Origin: Microbotryum silenes-acaulis | Lineage: Eukaryota; Basidiomycota; Microbotryomycetes; Microbotryales; Microbotryaceae | NCBI GenBank assembly: GCA_003665825.1 | Contig: QPFY01000008.1 | Location: 1,426,001-1,490,000 of the forward strand | Length of the DNA: 64,000 nucleotides | Direction: 5' to 3' | Shown: positions 37,344 to 49,844 of the stretch, piece by piece | Layout: each line of letters begins with the position of its first letter | Position numbering within the stretch: position 1 is the first letter of the stretch | Position numbers and translations under genes: made by a program | The notes under the pieces: generated by a model | Databases searched by the model: none | What the model was told of the DNA's origin: nothing | What the model saw: the letters and a program-made list of their open reading frames with translations, nothing else

Positions 37344-37633
37344 TGTGACCTTGAGCGGTCGTGCTCCGATCGCGATCGTCGTCCTCGTGACGGTCCCTCG
37401 TCGGAGTCGTCGTCCTCGCCGTCGTCCTCAGCGGACCCCGCCAAGAGTGAGTCTGCGCAGGGTCGAATCACGCAACCGGCTATTCCGGATCGCTCTCAGC
37501 CCGGTATTCCCACTCGCCGAAAGTGCTAGCCTTCGCTCCAGCTTCCCGGCATCTCTCCACGGCCCACCCTCACCTCGCCTCGCCCCCAAAAAACTCCAAC
37601 ATTCCTCACCTCACCCATCTCCAATCATCCAGG
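37305..37633. promoter_or_regulatory. Divergent promoter region (FunK1 / SDR)
   Basis: 329 bp between divergent start codons. A minus-strand frame (37274-37471) with an acidic and Arg/Ser-rich reading runs through it, but splicing it to FunK1 does not give a continuous protein, so I treat it as non-coding. Confidence 0.5.
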
Positions 37634-39433
37634 ATGTCTTCCTCTAAACAAGTTTCCCCCGAATTGCAAGCTGCGCAAGCCCGTACGCTCGCACGCTTGG
37701 CCAAGATCCAAGAACACTTCCACTCGACCCCGGGATCGGGTCGGTTCAAGGGCAAGGTTGCGATCTTGACCGGTGTAGGGTCGGAAAAGGGGATCGGGAG
37801 GGCTTCGGCCGTACTGTTGGCTAGGGAAGGTGAGTTCTTGTGGGGAGGGAATGCGGGGGGGGGGAGCTTTCGCGGTCACGGAGCCTGCGAGGAACGACTC
37901 GGAAGCCTGCCATGCGATGTACAGGACGTGGGTTGGAGAAGATGCTAAGTACTCGGAATGAATTCGCAGGTGCCAAGCACCTCTATGTGATGGACTTTAA
38001 CGCTTCGTCGTTGCCTCAGTTGGCCAAGGACCTCGAAGCTCGCTACAAGGGGCTCAAGGTCGGTCACAGTTAACTCTTCCTCCGTCCCACATGCGACGAC
38101 TAAGCACAATCACTTTCCCAGGTAACGCCTATCGAAGCCGACGCCGCGAACGAAGACGCCATTTCGAGCGTTTGCGAACAAGCGATCAGGGAGGAAGGCC
38201 GTCTCGATTGCTTCTTTGCGAATGCCGGAATCGTGGGGGCCAATTTATTGCAACACACCGAACCTTCGGAGTTTATGGAGGTCTTCAGGGTCAACACCTT
38301 AAGGTGAGGCTTTCGGACTGAACTATGGGTAAAGGGTTCTGCGCCTTGAGCAGGATTTTCCGAGCCCTTCCCGGGGTCATTGCGAAGACAAGAGACCATG
38401 ACTGATCCATAGATGGCTTTATCGTCCCCGTAGTTGCTTTTTGGCGGTCAAGCATGCTTCGGAAGCGATGAAGGTCGTCCAGAAGGACTCGGGCAAGACT
38501 GAGACCGGCGGAAGCATCATCTTGACCGCTTCCGGTACGTTCGCAAATCTTGTTCGGAGCAATGCCTGGAGGTATTCGGTCTGGACGATTCCCTGATCGA
38601 GTAGTTTTATCGTACAGTGGCTGGTATTAGAAGTGGTGCTGGACCGATCGATTACTCGTGAGTCTATTCGGGACGTAGAGATAGGTTCACGGTCTTGGAA
38701 CTGATCAACCGAATAATCTGGCCTGTGCCCCTTTCAGCGCATCCAAAGCGGGCGTCATCAACATGGCCAATACTTGTGCCAATGGCTTGTTCGGTACCAA
38801 TATCCGCGTCGTAGGTCGCTTCGATGTTTGCGTGCAGTTGGAGTATCTGTCTGATCAGGAGCATTGGTTCTTCACTCACGCGACAGAACGCGATCTGCCC
38901 CGGCTTGATCGAGACGGGAATGACGACCTACACGTGAGTTAGGTGCGATTCCCAACTACCTCAAGGTCATAAGAGCTGATTTCCCATATCACTGTGTGCA
39001 CAGTTTTGAGCGAGCAAAGGAGCGCGGCACGCTCGGAAAAGTTGGGCAGCTGAACCCTCTTCGCAGGTGAGTTCCGATTGAGGGAGACATCGGTGTCGAC
39101 GAGAGAGGTTGTTGATGTCGATGTATTTATCACGCATCTCAGGTTCGGTAGTGCCGAGGAGATTGCGCAGGCCGTCTTGTTCCTTGCTTCCGGTGAGCTG
39201 GCGTCTGTGCTCGGAAGAGGTTGCATAGTTGTAATGCTGACCATGTTGACCTTGCCTACAGATGACTCGTCCTATGTGAGCCTCGAAAGAGGTTTTGCAC
39301 TGCTCTCCGCCATGATTTTCGCACTGACGTTCCCCATCCCTTCCTTCTGAAATAACAGGTCAATGGCATCCACCTGCCCGTCGACGGTGGTCTGTCGTCG
39401 TCACACCCCGTCGTACCGGGGCAAGCTTTTTAA
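37634..39433 (+). CDS. Short-chain dehydrogenase/reductase, 11 exons
   Basis: NAD(P)-dependent oxidoreductase of the classical SDR family. Exons 37634-37829, 37970-38058, 38122-38303, 38434-38534, 38618-38657, 38738-38810, 38887-38933, 39004-39066, 39143-39192, 39263-39276 and 39359-39433 keep phase at all ten joins and give 309 residues. The nucleotide-binding motif reads LTGVGSEKGIGRA (about residues 45-57), a slightly expanded TGxxxGIG. FFANAGIVG follows, then the catalytic Ser in ILTASVAG and the catalytic Tyr/Lys in YSASKAG, and the C-terminal NAICPGLIETGM and LPVDGG elements. All active-site residues are present. Substrate unknown. Exons of 14, 40 and 47 nt make this the most fragmented gene in the window. 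Confidence 0.92.
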
Positions 39434-39902
39434 GAGCAAAGCAGAACCGCTCGTAAGGCTCCTATCCGTCTGAACGAAGTAATCTATGTGATATGTCTTT
39501 TTTTCCTTTTGTTCGAGGTTGTGAAATGATTGAAAAGACGTAAAAGTTGCTTGCTCCACTTGCAGTGTGGAAACTGGTGACGAGTTGGTGTGGACGGCTC
39601 CTGCATCGGAAGGCGCTTGGGTGATTATATTGCCCGATCGACCGCGGGGAGCTATTGGTGCGAGAAAGCTCTACGAGGGGAACGAATTCCACCTTCGTGT
39701 ACCATTTTTGGTGTTGAATATCAGCGGAACGCTGACTACTGAGTTCGCCATCAGGTGCAAGAACAGCATGCGTACACCGCTGCCGAATATTATGAGCCCG
39801 ACTCGGAGCTAATGTCGGCCATTTCGTCCTCGGGAATCTTCGTGCTCGGAGGACGACGGCCGAGCTCGCTCTGCTCTCTCACTTTCTCACGCCCTGGCGC
39901 GT

Positions 39903-39938
<36 letters not shown>

Positions 39939-40306
39939 GATCAGCGCTTCCCTCGGTTCGTCAACTACACACAGCGTATTCCGGCTAGTGGTCTGTTGCC
40001 CTCGTGAGTATCAGGGCGGATCGTTCGCGGAAACGAGCGGGCAATCGGCTGTCGTCGTCGTCGTCATCGTCATCGTCATCGATCTTCGTTCGTCGCACCG
40101 GTTTCGTTCGCCGGGTAGGGCAGCGTGAACTCGTGCGCACTACAATCAACAGAAGGGACACCACTCAGTCATAGAGCTCATAGAGTGAGTGTCCCACGTT
40201 CAAGCTGCGACGGGATGATGGCCCGATCGACACAAGGACAGGGGCCGCAGTGCAGTGCTGATCAACGGGATGTCTTTACCCAGGTTTTCGTCACAACTTG
40301 AACATC
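39434..40306. other. Intergenic region with simple repeats
   Basis: 873 bp in tandem plus-strand context holding the SDR 3' end and the promoter of the PX-domain gene. It contains an (AC)16 microsatellite at 39906-39937 and a GTC/ATCGTC repeat at 40051-40083. No gene seen. Confidence 0.6.
39906..39937. repeat. (AC)16 microsatellite
   Basis: Sixteen uninterrupted AC units, about 370 bp upstream of the PX-domain gene start. Confidence 0.97.
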
Positions 40307-43300
40307 ATGGCGGCCTCCAACAACCCCTATAAGCAATATGTGCCCACATCAAAGAGTGCCTCACCTGCCCCCGTCGCCGCACACCCCTTGGGCCCGTCAA
40401 CGCCGACAAGCAACCCTTACTTTGCCGCCGCCAACAATCTCAACACCACATCTACCAGGCAACCAGCTCTGATCCGCACGAGTTCCATCATTTCCGAGCT
40501 GGGCATCTACTCGCCTTCCGTCACGAGCAGCATAGAGGGTGAGACACCGCGCAGGGGATAGCCCTTTACCCCCCCACTTCTCGGTCTGAGCTGACCTCGC
40601 GGTATACATCCCGTTCATTCGTAGCCCCTTCCCACGATCCCATGGCATTGACACCTCTACGAGCGCACTATCTCAAACGCGAGCTCGTCACGCTTGGCTT
40701 TGCTTCCGAACTGAAGGCGTTCGACTCGCCTAGCGCCGTCTCGTTGCTCGGACACCCCTTCCTCCCCGAGTCCCGCTTCAAGAATGGCGTTCCGCTTCCC
40801 GAACCCAAACCTGGATCGATGGAGGCTTTGTCGCTGAAGAACAAGACCGAAGAAGAGACGGTCGATCTACCCTTCCTCCGCTTCGTCTTTCACCAATTCG
40901 TTCTCACCTTCCCCTTCCTCGCCAAGTGTCCGCCAACCTTCTTCAGCCACAAATTGCAACCGTTCGTCTACTCGTTCGTCTCGCGCAACATCTCTGGCTC
41001 GGACGAGAGAGCCGAAGTGACCAGTCGTCGCAAGGTGCAGAACAAGATCGAGAAGCATTTGGGGCTCATCATGAGCGCCGCGATCAAGCTCGCCGAAAAC
41101 GATGGCAAAGAAGAGGTCGTCCGAATCGAGGACGACGGGTCGATGCAGACCGCCGTTCCTGCCAGTCAAGCACCCAAGTTTGGCACTCCGTCAAAGGCGA
41201 ACAAGGTTCAGGCTTTGGTCAAACCTCCGCCCGAGGCGGCATTCTCGATCAATATTGTTTCTGTACGCAATTCGGTCGTCAAGGGTAGGGTCAGGAACAA
41301 GACGCACGAAGAATTCATCATTAGGACCAGGCAAAAGGGGCACAAGGATGTCTATGTCGCCCGGAGGTATGGCGATTTCGTCAGGCTGGCTGATACGGTA
41401 TGTTCATTCAGCGAGTGGTGGCATAGGTAGTGAGATGCTGACCAACAGATACCGATCCGTTTTTCTGGCAGCTCCGCATCGAGTGCATCGAGCAAGACGT
41501 CGCTTCCCCACCCAACAAGGATCGTCGCAAGACGGAACTGAAACCAGGAGGAGGAGGAGGAACACCGCCGAGCAATAACTCGCCACGACAATCAATCGAC
41601 GAATCGTCGTCCGCGCACATGAGCGCGCCGGTCAATTTGCGCAACATGCCTTCCCTGGCCCGAGAGCGGAACCGATTGACTCTTCGAGCCTACCTTCGCT
41701 CCTTGCTCAACAACCCGGTCTTGGCAGCGACGGGGGCATTCCAGTCCTTCCTTGTCGAATCACCCATCGAATTGTCCTCGATGGAGATGCGGGACGTCGA
41801 GTTGAGGGAAGAAATGGATCGAATCCGTGAAGAAGAAGCGAGGAGCTTTCGATCCGAAGTCGATGAACGTGTCGCCGAATTGGAGGCATACCTTCGGACG
41901 TTCAGGGAACAGTTGGTGCAGAGTGATGGGTTGTCGAGGGTTTTTGCGACGATTCGGCGGACGGAGAAGGTCGAGAACCTTCCTGTCGAGTATAGGAAGG
42001 TCTTGGAGTGGGCTAGGATCTCGTGAGTTGCTCGTTGTCGCATCAAGGTGCGTAAAGTGGACGGGGATCATATTGCTGATAGGGGTTTTCGTACGGCTAC
42101 AGCCTTGCATCGACAATCTACCAACTGTTCCTTGGTTCCGACAACTCGTCTTCAATCTTTATGCAACTAAAGCGCATCCACGGCATGATGCCCTACTTCA
42201 TGCTCCGAGGTATCCTCAAAATCTCCAACCCCATCGCAATGGTCCGAGCCGTGCTGGACCTTTTCCTCGCCCGGCCCTTCGGTTCGAGCAGTCTGTTGCA
42301 AAAAATGTTCAGTAGTGGCTTGAACGACGAAGTTAGGGAGTTGAAGGACGACGCGACTTTGGTTGCGCACAAGATTGATGACGAGGTGTTGTGCGACAAG
42401 GTCGAGAGCTTTGTTGATGCGTCCAAAGAGTATCAGGATCGGTGCAGGGCTGAAGCGAGTAAGTCGGAAGAGAGTTGCGAGTGTTGCAGACGAAAAAAAA
42501 ATCCTCACCCCCGCCCCCTCTCTGCCGGCTTGCAGAGGCCGAAAACGTCGATTTGATGTCCGTTATCTTACGCTCGGACCAGGAACCTCGCATGGACGCA
42601 ACGACGTTCGAGCGTGTCCAACGCGCGAGCGTCGCTTACGAGGAGTACAAGCATGAGCGCGATCAATTAACCGATCCCGACGAGGACGAAGGTCCCGATA
42701 ACGAGGATGCTTGGCTTTTCGAGGATCTCCATGTCTTGTTGAGGATTCTGACCAAGGCGAGAGACAAGGAGCAGTTGATCGAATTGATCTTTGAGGTCAG
42801 TTCGTCGTCGATCGACTAACGATGCCTCGTACTGTTGTTGAACATGTCTCGATTTTTTGCTGTCACAGGGGAGTACCTCCGAGTTGCTCAAGGACATCGT
42901 CACGATCTTCTACGAGCCATTGGCCAAGGTGTACAAAGCGGCCAACATTGCCGATTCGCTTTCGGATCTGCAAACGTTCCTCAACGATCTCATCAAGACG
43001 GTCGAATTCGCCGAAGACGCGAACCTTACCGATCCACAACAGACGGTGCAAATCTTTGTCGACCTTGTAGGACGCCACGAGGCGAGGTTCTACCACTTTG
43101 TTCACCAGGTACACAGCAAGGGCGAAGGGCTGTTCGACAACCTGATGAAGTACATCGAGCTGTTCATCAACTTTGTGCGCGACGGTCTCCCGTCCGCCAT
43201 TTCGCTCGAAGCGCTCTTATCCGCCGGCGGCCAAGAGCGACAAGCAATGATGGCCGAAGTTGATTCGATCGTAGCGTATCACCATCAACTCAAGAAGGCG

Positions 43301-43729
43301 CACCACGATCGACTGAGAAAACGCATGCTCAAGGGCAAAGAGACGGAGGCCGACGCCGATGCAGCTTTCGTCACGGGTGTGATGGAGAACCTTCATCTCG
43401 GTGGTATGATGGGTGATGTCGCGGACGTGACGGCCGAAGCGAGCGATGAAGAAGATTTTGAAGATGGTGGGAATGCGACCTCGGAAGATGAGGATGAGCC
43501 CCGTCGACCGATCGAACTCGCTCTAGCTCCACCCCCTCGTTCAAACAACCCTTACAAAACGGCGATGCTCGAGCGGATCCCGATCAAGAACCCGGGCAAG
43601 AGGAAGCGTCGACCGATCCAACCGCCCGAACTGAAGTTGGTCCCTGCTCTGGTGCCGATTTTCGTCGAAATGGTTCGACCCGAGTTGCAAGCGGCGAGGA
43701 GAAAGACCAAGGCCGCTCTTGGGGTTTGA
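40307..43729 (+). CDS. LEC1: PX-domain protein of the Lec1/YPR097W type
   Basis: Peripheral membrane protein with a phosphoinositide-binding PX domain, implicated in yeast in lipid-droplet and ergosterol homeostasis. Six exons (40307-40538, 40625-41397, 41472-42022, 42103-42458, 42536-42795, 42869-43729) keep phase and give 1010 residues. A helical PX-associated region (about residues 85-260) precedes the PX core, seen as FIIRTRQKGHKDVYVARRYGDF, split here as FIIRTRQKGHKD and VYVARRYGDFVRLADTL near 315-345, the RRYxxF phosphate-binding element. A long, mostly helical C-terminal region (the DUF3818 part) follows, containing a Glu/Arg-rich coiled coil (about 440-500). The tail carries an acidic block (DEEDFEDGG) and a basic block (GKRKRRP). 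Identification of the family is firm; the one-to-one link to yeast Lec1 is inferred from architecture. Confidence 0.88.
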
Positions 43730-44000
43730 GTATAGTGTGGGGGTTTCGAGTCGCGTTGTTTTGTTGAAAGGCGGGTTTGTCTTATCTCCTAAACGTGATT
43801 CTGTATGTAATGAACGAATAGACTTTTGATGACAACTCGGAGCTGGCGGACCGGTGCGATACTCGGCCGAGTATTGGCCGAGGGAGGCGAAAGTCGATCA
43901 TCGCGACTATCTGCGCAGGCGCGGGCCCCCACACCGCACTTGCCGTTCGCCTCCTGCCCCAACACAGCACAACCTGGCTCGCCCAGGGCCTCTCTCCGCG

Positions 44001-45860
44001 ATGGAACCCAACGTCAAGACCAGTGACCGCATCCAAGGGACGTTCCTGAACCCTATATCGGACCGAAAGATCGAGATTCTGCATGATCATCTCCTGGGTT
44101 CGTTACCCCCGCTATCTACGAATTCCTCTCCACAAGCACCTGGTCAACAGGAGCCCTAACATCCCAGAGCCATCCACTGAATCGTTTTCTTCGAATACTT
44201 CGTAGTCAAGAATCAGGTCGATGGTACGATCGACTACTTTGGACCAGCCGTGGAAGCGCCCAAACCAAAAGAGGTGCTCAACGAGGTTTACAAACTGGCC
44301 GAGGATAGCTTCATCTTGCCCGGCTTCGTGGATACGCACAGTACGTCCCTGTTCATCGTTTCTCTAAGGATCATCACCTGAACAAATTGGACTCTGTTCA
44401 GTCCACGCCCCTCAGTACATCAACGCCGGCAACGCGCTCGACAAAGTAGGCTAGCCCTCCCCCACTCCGATACGTCCGGACTCCGAACTCAACCCAAGCC
44501 CGCACCCTGACTTTGTCTCCCATACTCACAGCCCCTCAAAGAATGGCTCGAAGCTTACACCTTTGCGGCCGAGGCACGGATAGACGCCGATCCTCGAGGT
44601 TTGGGCTTAAAAGTCTACGCGCGGTTGGTGAAGAGGTTGATCGGCACGGGGACGACGGCGGCGAGTGTCTTTGGGACGTTGTCGGTTGAGGCAAAGTGAG
44701 TGGTGTTCTGGTTGAGGTAATTTATTGTGGAGATGGCTAAAAAGAAGGCTTGTGGGGTTTTGAACAGTGTGGTCCTGGCCGAGGCTTTCATCGACGGTGG
44801 GATTCGGGGCCATATCGGCAAAGTCAACATGGACCAGAATGGGATCCCCACGTGGGTGCATCTGTTCCTCCGAACATCGTTGACGGTGTACTGAAAAGGT
44901 TTCCGTGGTACACCTACAGCTACATCGAAACAACCGAAGCTTCCCTTCGAGACACCGAAAGGTTCCTTTCGACTCTCGCCACCAAGCTCGAAGCCGTTCC
45001 GGCACCCTACAACGACCTCGTGGAAGCATGCATCACTCCGCGCTTCGTACCGACATGTACACCTAAGCTTTTAGATGGATTAAGCGCGTTGGCGGAGAAG
45101 AATCAGCTGAGGATTCAGTCTCATATGAGTGAGAGTATCGGTCAGGTCGAATGGTCAAAATCCATGTCGGACGGAGTCGAGGATATACACGCTTTGGATC
45201 ATGTAAGAGGTTCTTGACGGGCGGTAGATCACAGTTCGAATCTCGGCTCACCTCTCTTTCACCGAATGTTCCTACAATCTGTAGCACAAGCTCCTCACCC
45301 CTCGATCCCTGATGGCGCATTGCACGCACTCGACTACGGCGCACCTCTCGCTCCTCTCCGAACGCCAAACCTCCATCTCCCACTGCCCTCTCTCGAATCT
45401 CTACTTCTCCCCGGAGAAATCGTTCCCCTTAAGATCGGCCCTGACTCATGCCGTCAAAGTCGGTCTCGGATCCGACATTTCAGGAGGGTACGACCCCTCG
45501 ATCGAATCGAGTATGCGGATGGCAGTGGCGGTCGCTCGACAACGGGCCCATGCGCCGGAGGGTGTGGAGAAGAGAGAGAGCGGGGTCGAATGGGAAGAGG
45601 CTTTATGGGTCGCTACGAGGGGAGGAGCCGAAGCGATGGGGTTGTCAACCGGAGTCTTTGAGAGAGGCCGACCCTTCGATGCTCAGTTGATCGAGTTGAG
45701 GAGTCCGCGCTCGAGGGTCGAATGGTTCGATGGATTCGGGGAGAAAGGTAGCGTCGAGGCCACGACCCCTTTCAAGACCAAGGTGGAGAAATGGTTCCAT
45801 TTGGGCTCCGAGGTCGATCGGAAAGCCGTTTGGGTTCAGGGAAGAAACGTGTTGCAGTGA
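44001..45860 (+). CDS. GUD1: Guanine deaminase
   Basis: Zinc amidohydrolase that converts guanine to xanthine in purine salvage. Seven exons (44001-44097, 44206-44340, 44402-44445, 44532-44695, 44768-44851, 44920-45202, 45285-45860) keep phase and give 460 residues, close to the fungal norm. Metal-binding and active-site motifs are in order: PGFVDTHIHAPQY (about residues 72-84), GKVNMDQN, YIETTEASLRDTE, the AEKNQLRIQSHMSE His, MAHCTHS and GLGSDISGG, whose Asp is a metal ligand. The second exon start is chosen because only that acceptor (CGTAG|TC) continues the frame. The gene begins about 270 bp after the PX-gene stop and faces the LCCL gene tail to tail. Confidence 0.94.
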
Positions 45861-46100
45861 AGCAAAAAGTCAGATTCCACCCGGTCGTAAGTTCCCGATG
45901 AAGGGATACGAAAGCTCGTAGTAGGATGTCCGATAAAATAGAGATGCGAAAGTGTGTAATATAAAATCCGATGAGATAGCGAGGGAGAAAGTCGCGGAGT
46001 GATACACAACATATAGACATGAGGGAGTTTGCTTATAAATACTATCAGACGGGATAACGTACAAGTCTGGGACGTATGCGCCCTTTTTGATCCGGCATTC

Positions 46101-48498
46101 TCAGCTCGTGCCCGAGGCCGGATCGATCCAAGTCCCGTTCGAAATGAAAGCCGTGGCCGCTCGGGCGAAATCACCACTCTTGCCCGAAGACGTGTACGCA
46201 AGTCTGAAGATGGAAACAATGACCGTCTTTAGCGCCTTGTTACCTCTGGACCTAAAAATGACGCGCTAGTCAGACTCACCGGAAGTAGTGCGGGATCGTG
46301 TCGTTGAGCCAAGCGATGCTGTAGTTCGTTGCGGTACCCGAGTAGCGCTCGACGTCGTCAACGAGCAAGGAGAAGCCATCCCAAGAGTTCGCAAGACTGT
46401 CCGGGATCGCGCTCCAAAAGATCGAGGCTTGGTCGATCGTAAAGCTCGTCGCCGAAGTGAGGTAGGTCGGGAGCGCGCTCCCCGTCGAGCCATCGCCGAC
46501 GAGAGAAGAAGCAGCTTGAAGAATCGAATCGAAGCCCCACCGTCCGGCGCCGTCGAGGAAGATGCCAAGCAGAAAACCTTGGAATAAAGCCGAGGGCCGG
46601 GTGACAAATGCGCAGCCGGGCAGGAAGATAAGCGCGAGGAAGTAGTGGTGCAGGCGAAACTCAAGCTTGGGGATGAGCGTCAGGATGCCGATGACGCAAC
46701 CTCCGACGAGGTACCAGAAGATGTAAAAGTAGAACCATCCCGTCCGTCGAATGATGCGCAGCTGGTTTAGCACGCCGAAGAAGATGACCAGCGCCAAGAC
46801 GATGACGGCGACCAAGCTGCCCGGCTGCTTGGCGATGTCACTCGCCGTCAGACGGATGATGGGAATCCATGCGAGCGACAAATTGATGAGAAGGCCGACC
46901 CAGAAGCCACCGAGGTACCACACCGTGCGCTCGATCGCCGCCGCCTCAAAGGCAGGTACAACCCAGCGGAAGCTAGTGCGCCAGATGACGTAGCCTATGA
47001 AGAGTGTTGGGAGGAAGAACTTGAACCCCTTTTCGAGATTCGGGGGCATGGCGGACGGGTCCGAGGCCAACACGACGTGCCAGAATCCCATACATAGCAA
47101 CGTCCAGAAGAAGGCGGCCGGCTCAGGGCTGCGATGTAAAACGGGAGAAAATCGGTCAGTGAAGTATCCCTTGATGATAGAGTCGAATACGCCGCATAGA
47201 ACCCACCGTATGACGAAGGAAAAGATGGTCGACATGGCGACATCGAAGCCGAGAATTTCGTCGCGAATGTCTCGGCATCCCTGTTGAGTGACGGTATCGA
47301 CGAAGCGATAACTCGAAGGAAAGGTCGAGTCGAACGAGACGGAGCCGACGCCGTTCTTGTTAACACCGACGAATCCGGTGAATTCGCCGACCATCTCGAG
47401 GCGTCCGCAGCCTCCTTTGCGGTTCCCGAACAGCCCATGGTGAATCGCCGAGGCGCAGATCCACGAGTCGGCGCGGTACGTCGACTGCGCGTCACCTCCA
47501 CCGACGACCAGGGGCTGGAAGATGATCTCCTGATCGCCGACCGCGCGGTAGTTAAGGAGCTCGACGTCGAGCGTCTGGCTCGGGCAGCGGAAGACGAGCG
47601 ACGAGTTGGTGAAGGGTGCGCAACCCGTTGCGTTCAGTCCGCAGCCATCGTCCTTGCTCCAGAACGAGCTGGTACCTAGGATGAAATCCGGTGTCCCGAC
47701 ATTCGTCTTGGAGTTGAAGAAGGATTCGCGCACGAGTACGACGAATGCGATGAGCCACACGAGGAGAAAGATGGGCGTAATGAAGCGACGGCGGCGTTGC
47801 ATGAAGGCGAGCTTGCGGTTGAAGAAAAGTTCGCCCTGGGACCACCAGGGTCGCACCGCGGTCTCGATCCAAGGGGGTGAAGGTCCTCGGAGGTACAAGA
47901 GACCTCGACCGATTCTCGGAAACTTGGAGTGGATCTTTTCGAGGAGGGCGTTGAAGCGTCGACCATCATCGCCGATCGAGCTCTCGCGGTGAGGTGTGCC
48001 GTCCGCAGCACTCTGATAAGTCTGGAACTGGTGCAACTTATCGAGGAACATGGAAGATGCGATTCGAGAGAGGATCCTTTTTCGACTCCTTGTTGCATGT
48101 CCTGGATCGAGTCCGGCCCCGTCGGTCGTAAATGAGACGGCTGAGGAGCTGATCGGGGTCGCCTCCGCAGTGCCGCCGCCCGCACCTCGGCCTCCGCGAT
48201 GATGATGTTGGGGCAGGTGGTGATCGGAGACTGGGAGCACGACCGCCGAACCGTGCATAGGCCCGCCCTCGCCCTTCTCCAGGTCCTTGTCCTCGAACAT
48301 CGACGAAGAAGAGCTCTCGATCTGATTTGTGGGATCAAAAGGTCGGATCGGCAGCTCATGTACGGCGCTCATGTCGAGCTGAATGCCGAAGGGGCTCGAG
48401 TTCGCAGCAGCGACTCCGGTCGTCTCCTGCGGCGGCAGCGTACCGCCGAGGCCGAGGTGTGGAGCTGCTTCGCTCGTTTGCCTCGAAGAGTCGGACAT
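46101..48498 (-). CDS. LCCL-domain multi-spanning membrane protein
   Basis: Fungal integral membrane protein of unknown role that carries an extracytosolic LCCL domain. Two exons (46280-48498 and 46101-46251) join in phase and give 789 residues. The cytosolic N-terminus (about 235 residues) is polar with His- and Gly-rich patches. A first membrane helix (FITPIFLLVWLIAFVVLV, about 239-256) is followed by the LCCL domain (about 275-400), whose Cys pattern includes DDGCGLNATGC and GNRKGGCGRL. About eight more hydrophobic helices follow. The second exon ends in SGDFARAATAFISNGTWIDP, a C-terminal tail characteristic of the family. Compartment is uncertain, probably the endomembrane system or vacuole. 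Confidence 0.9.
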
Positions 48499-49844
48499 CG
48501 TAGCTGGCCGTCGTTGCGTCCTGTCACGCGGCTCTCGGTCGAATCAGCTCGTTGGTGAAGCTGAAAAGTGGGTGAAAGAGGACGAGCAGTGGGGTGAGAC
48601 ACGCTGACAGACGGCGGGATCCGCAGCTGACGACGGCCGATGCGCTCGAACCGCCGGTTGCCGGTCGCGCGACCTTGACTGCGCCGCGCCTAAGCCCGTC
48701 GCGGTACCTTATTGGGGTCCACTCGCCTTGATTCCGGTTTGCACGTGATCCTCCTACTGCAGGCTGATCCCCAAAAATAACTGCAAGGAATTGATCGGGG
48801 GTTGTTTTATCGTCTCGTTGACCAGAGTGGAGTGAACCAATTGTCTTCCATCCTCCGTTCACAGCGATCGATATCGCGGTTGCAAGGTGCGCTGGTTATC
48901 GGGGGTCCAAATCATCGTTGATGAGAAGCTGCTTTCTCAGCGCTTGAGTGCGTGCGCGTGGGCTGCGCCCACTCTGCCCAGCCCGCTTGCGCTTGCGTAA
49001 TGCATGCAAAGGCAAAGCACCCGATCGATTAGTCACGCCGTTGTCCAACCAACAACGGCGTTTCGGCCCATCGGCGCTTCTCAAGTTCTCTCTGCGAATC
49101 TCGGCGCCCAGCAATCGCAACATGTCGAGGCCCCTTTCCTCTTGGCAAGTGCATCGCTTTCGTTGCTTCCGGGAATCAGAACGGTACCGAAAAAATTACC
49201 CTTTCTTCTCTGGCTCTCCTTGCACCAAAAGCAGAAGAGGTTATTGACGAATCTACACTTAAACATTTAGAACTTCTCGGCACTGCAAAGTCTCGTACAG
49301 TGGCGTTCTGGCGTCTGCCCCATTCAACTTGAAGCAAGCCCACGGTCTCCGCGGGAGCGCTATCGCAACAGGGGCTCGCCGACGTGGTTCAATTTTCGAG
49401 TGCCGGACGCACAGCGATCGCGATCACGGGAGACGAAAGAGAAGCAGCAGCGCCGTTTGGGAATGTTGTATTATTTACATGCCATCGACTATTTCTACGT
49501 CATTGGATGTCGGAATCGAGGCAGACGAGTCTCCGCATACTCCAGCTACTAGCTGCAGCTGCTCGAGTTATCGCCTCGAACCATTTCCTAGAAGTCTTTC
49601 AGCGGATTGCTGACGAGTAGATTACAACATGAATAGTCCTTAATATGCTTGCCAAAAAGGAATGGGCTGCTGGACGGAAACGAAAAATTAAATGAAATGA
49701 ATTTGCGTTTTTGGCGGTCGTTGCTGCGTCTATAGGGGTTGCAAGTCGAGCGTCCAGCGGGCGTCGACGCTCGAGGGGATATGAAAAATTACACGGTATG
49801 TTATGCCTTCGGGGTGCGCCCTCGCCCTCAATGGGCACCTCCGC
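48499..49844. other. 1.3-kb intergenic region
   Basis: Between the 5' end of the LCCL gene and the 3' end of the zinc-cluster gene (51.7 to 49.8 kb), both on the minus strand. It should hold the LCCL promoter (about 48500-48900). Frames at 48948-49620 show no family resemblance. No repeat noticed. Confidence 0.5.

Noticed and set aside
37274..37471. Extra upstream exon for FunK1 (acidic plus Arg/Ser-rich reading)
   Set aside because: Splicing at the only plausible donor leads into a frame that stops after a few codons, so the ATG at 37304 was kept.
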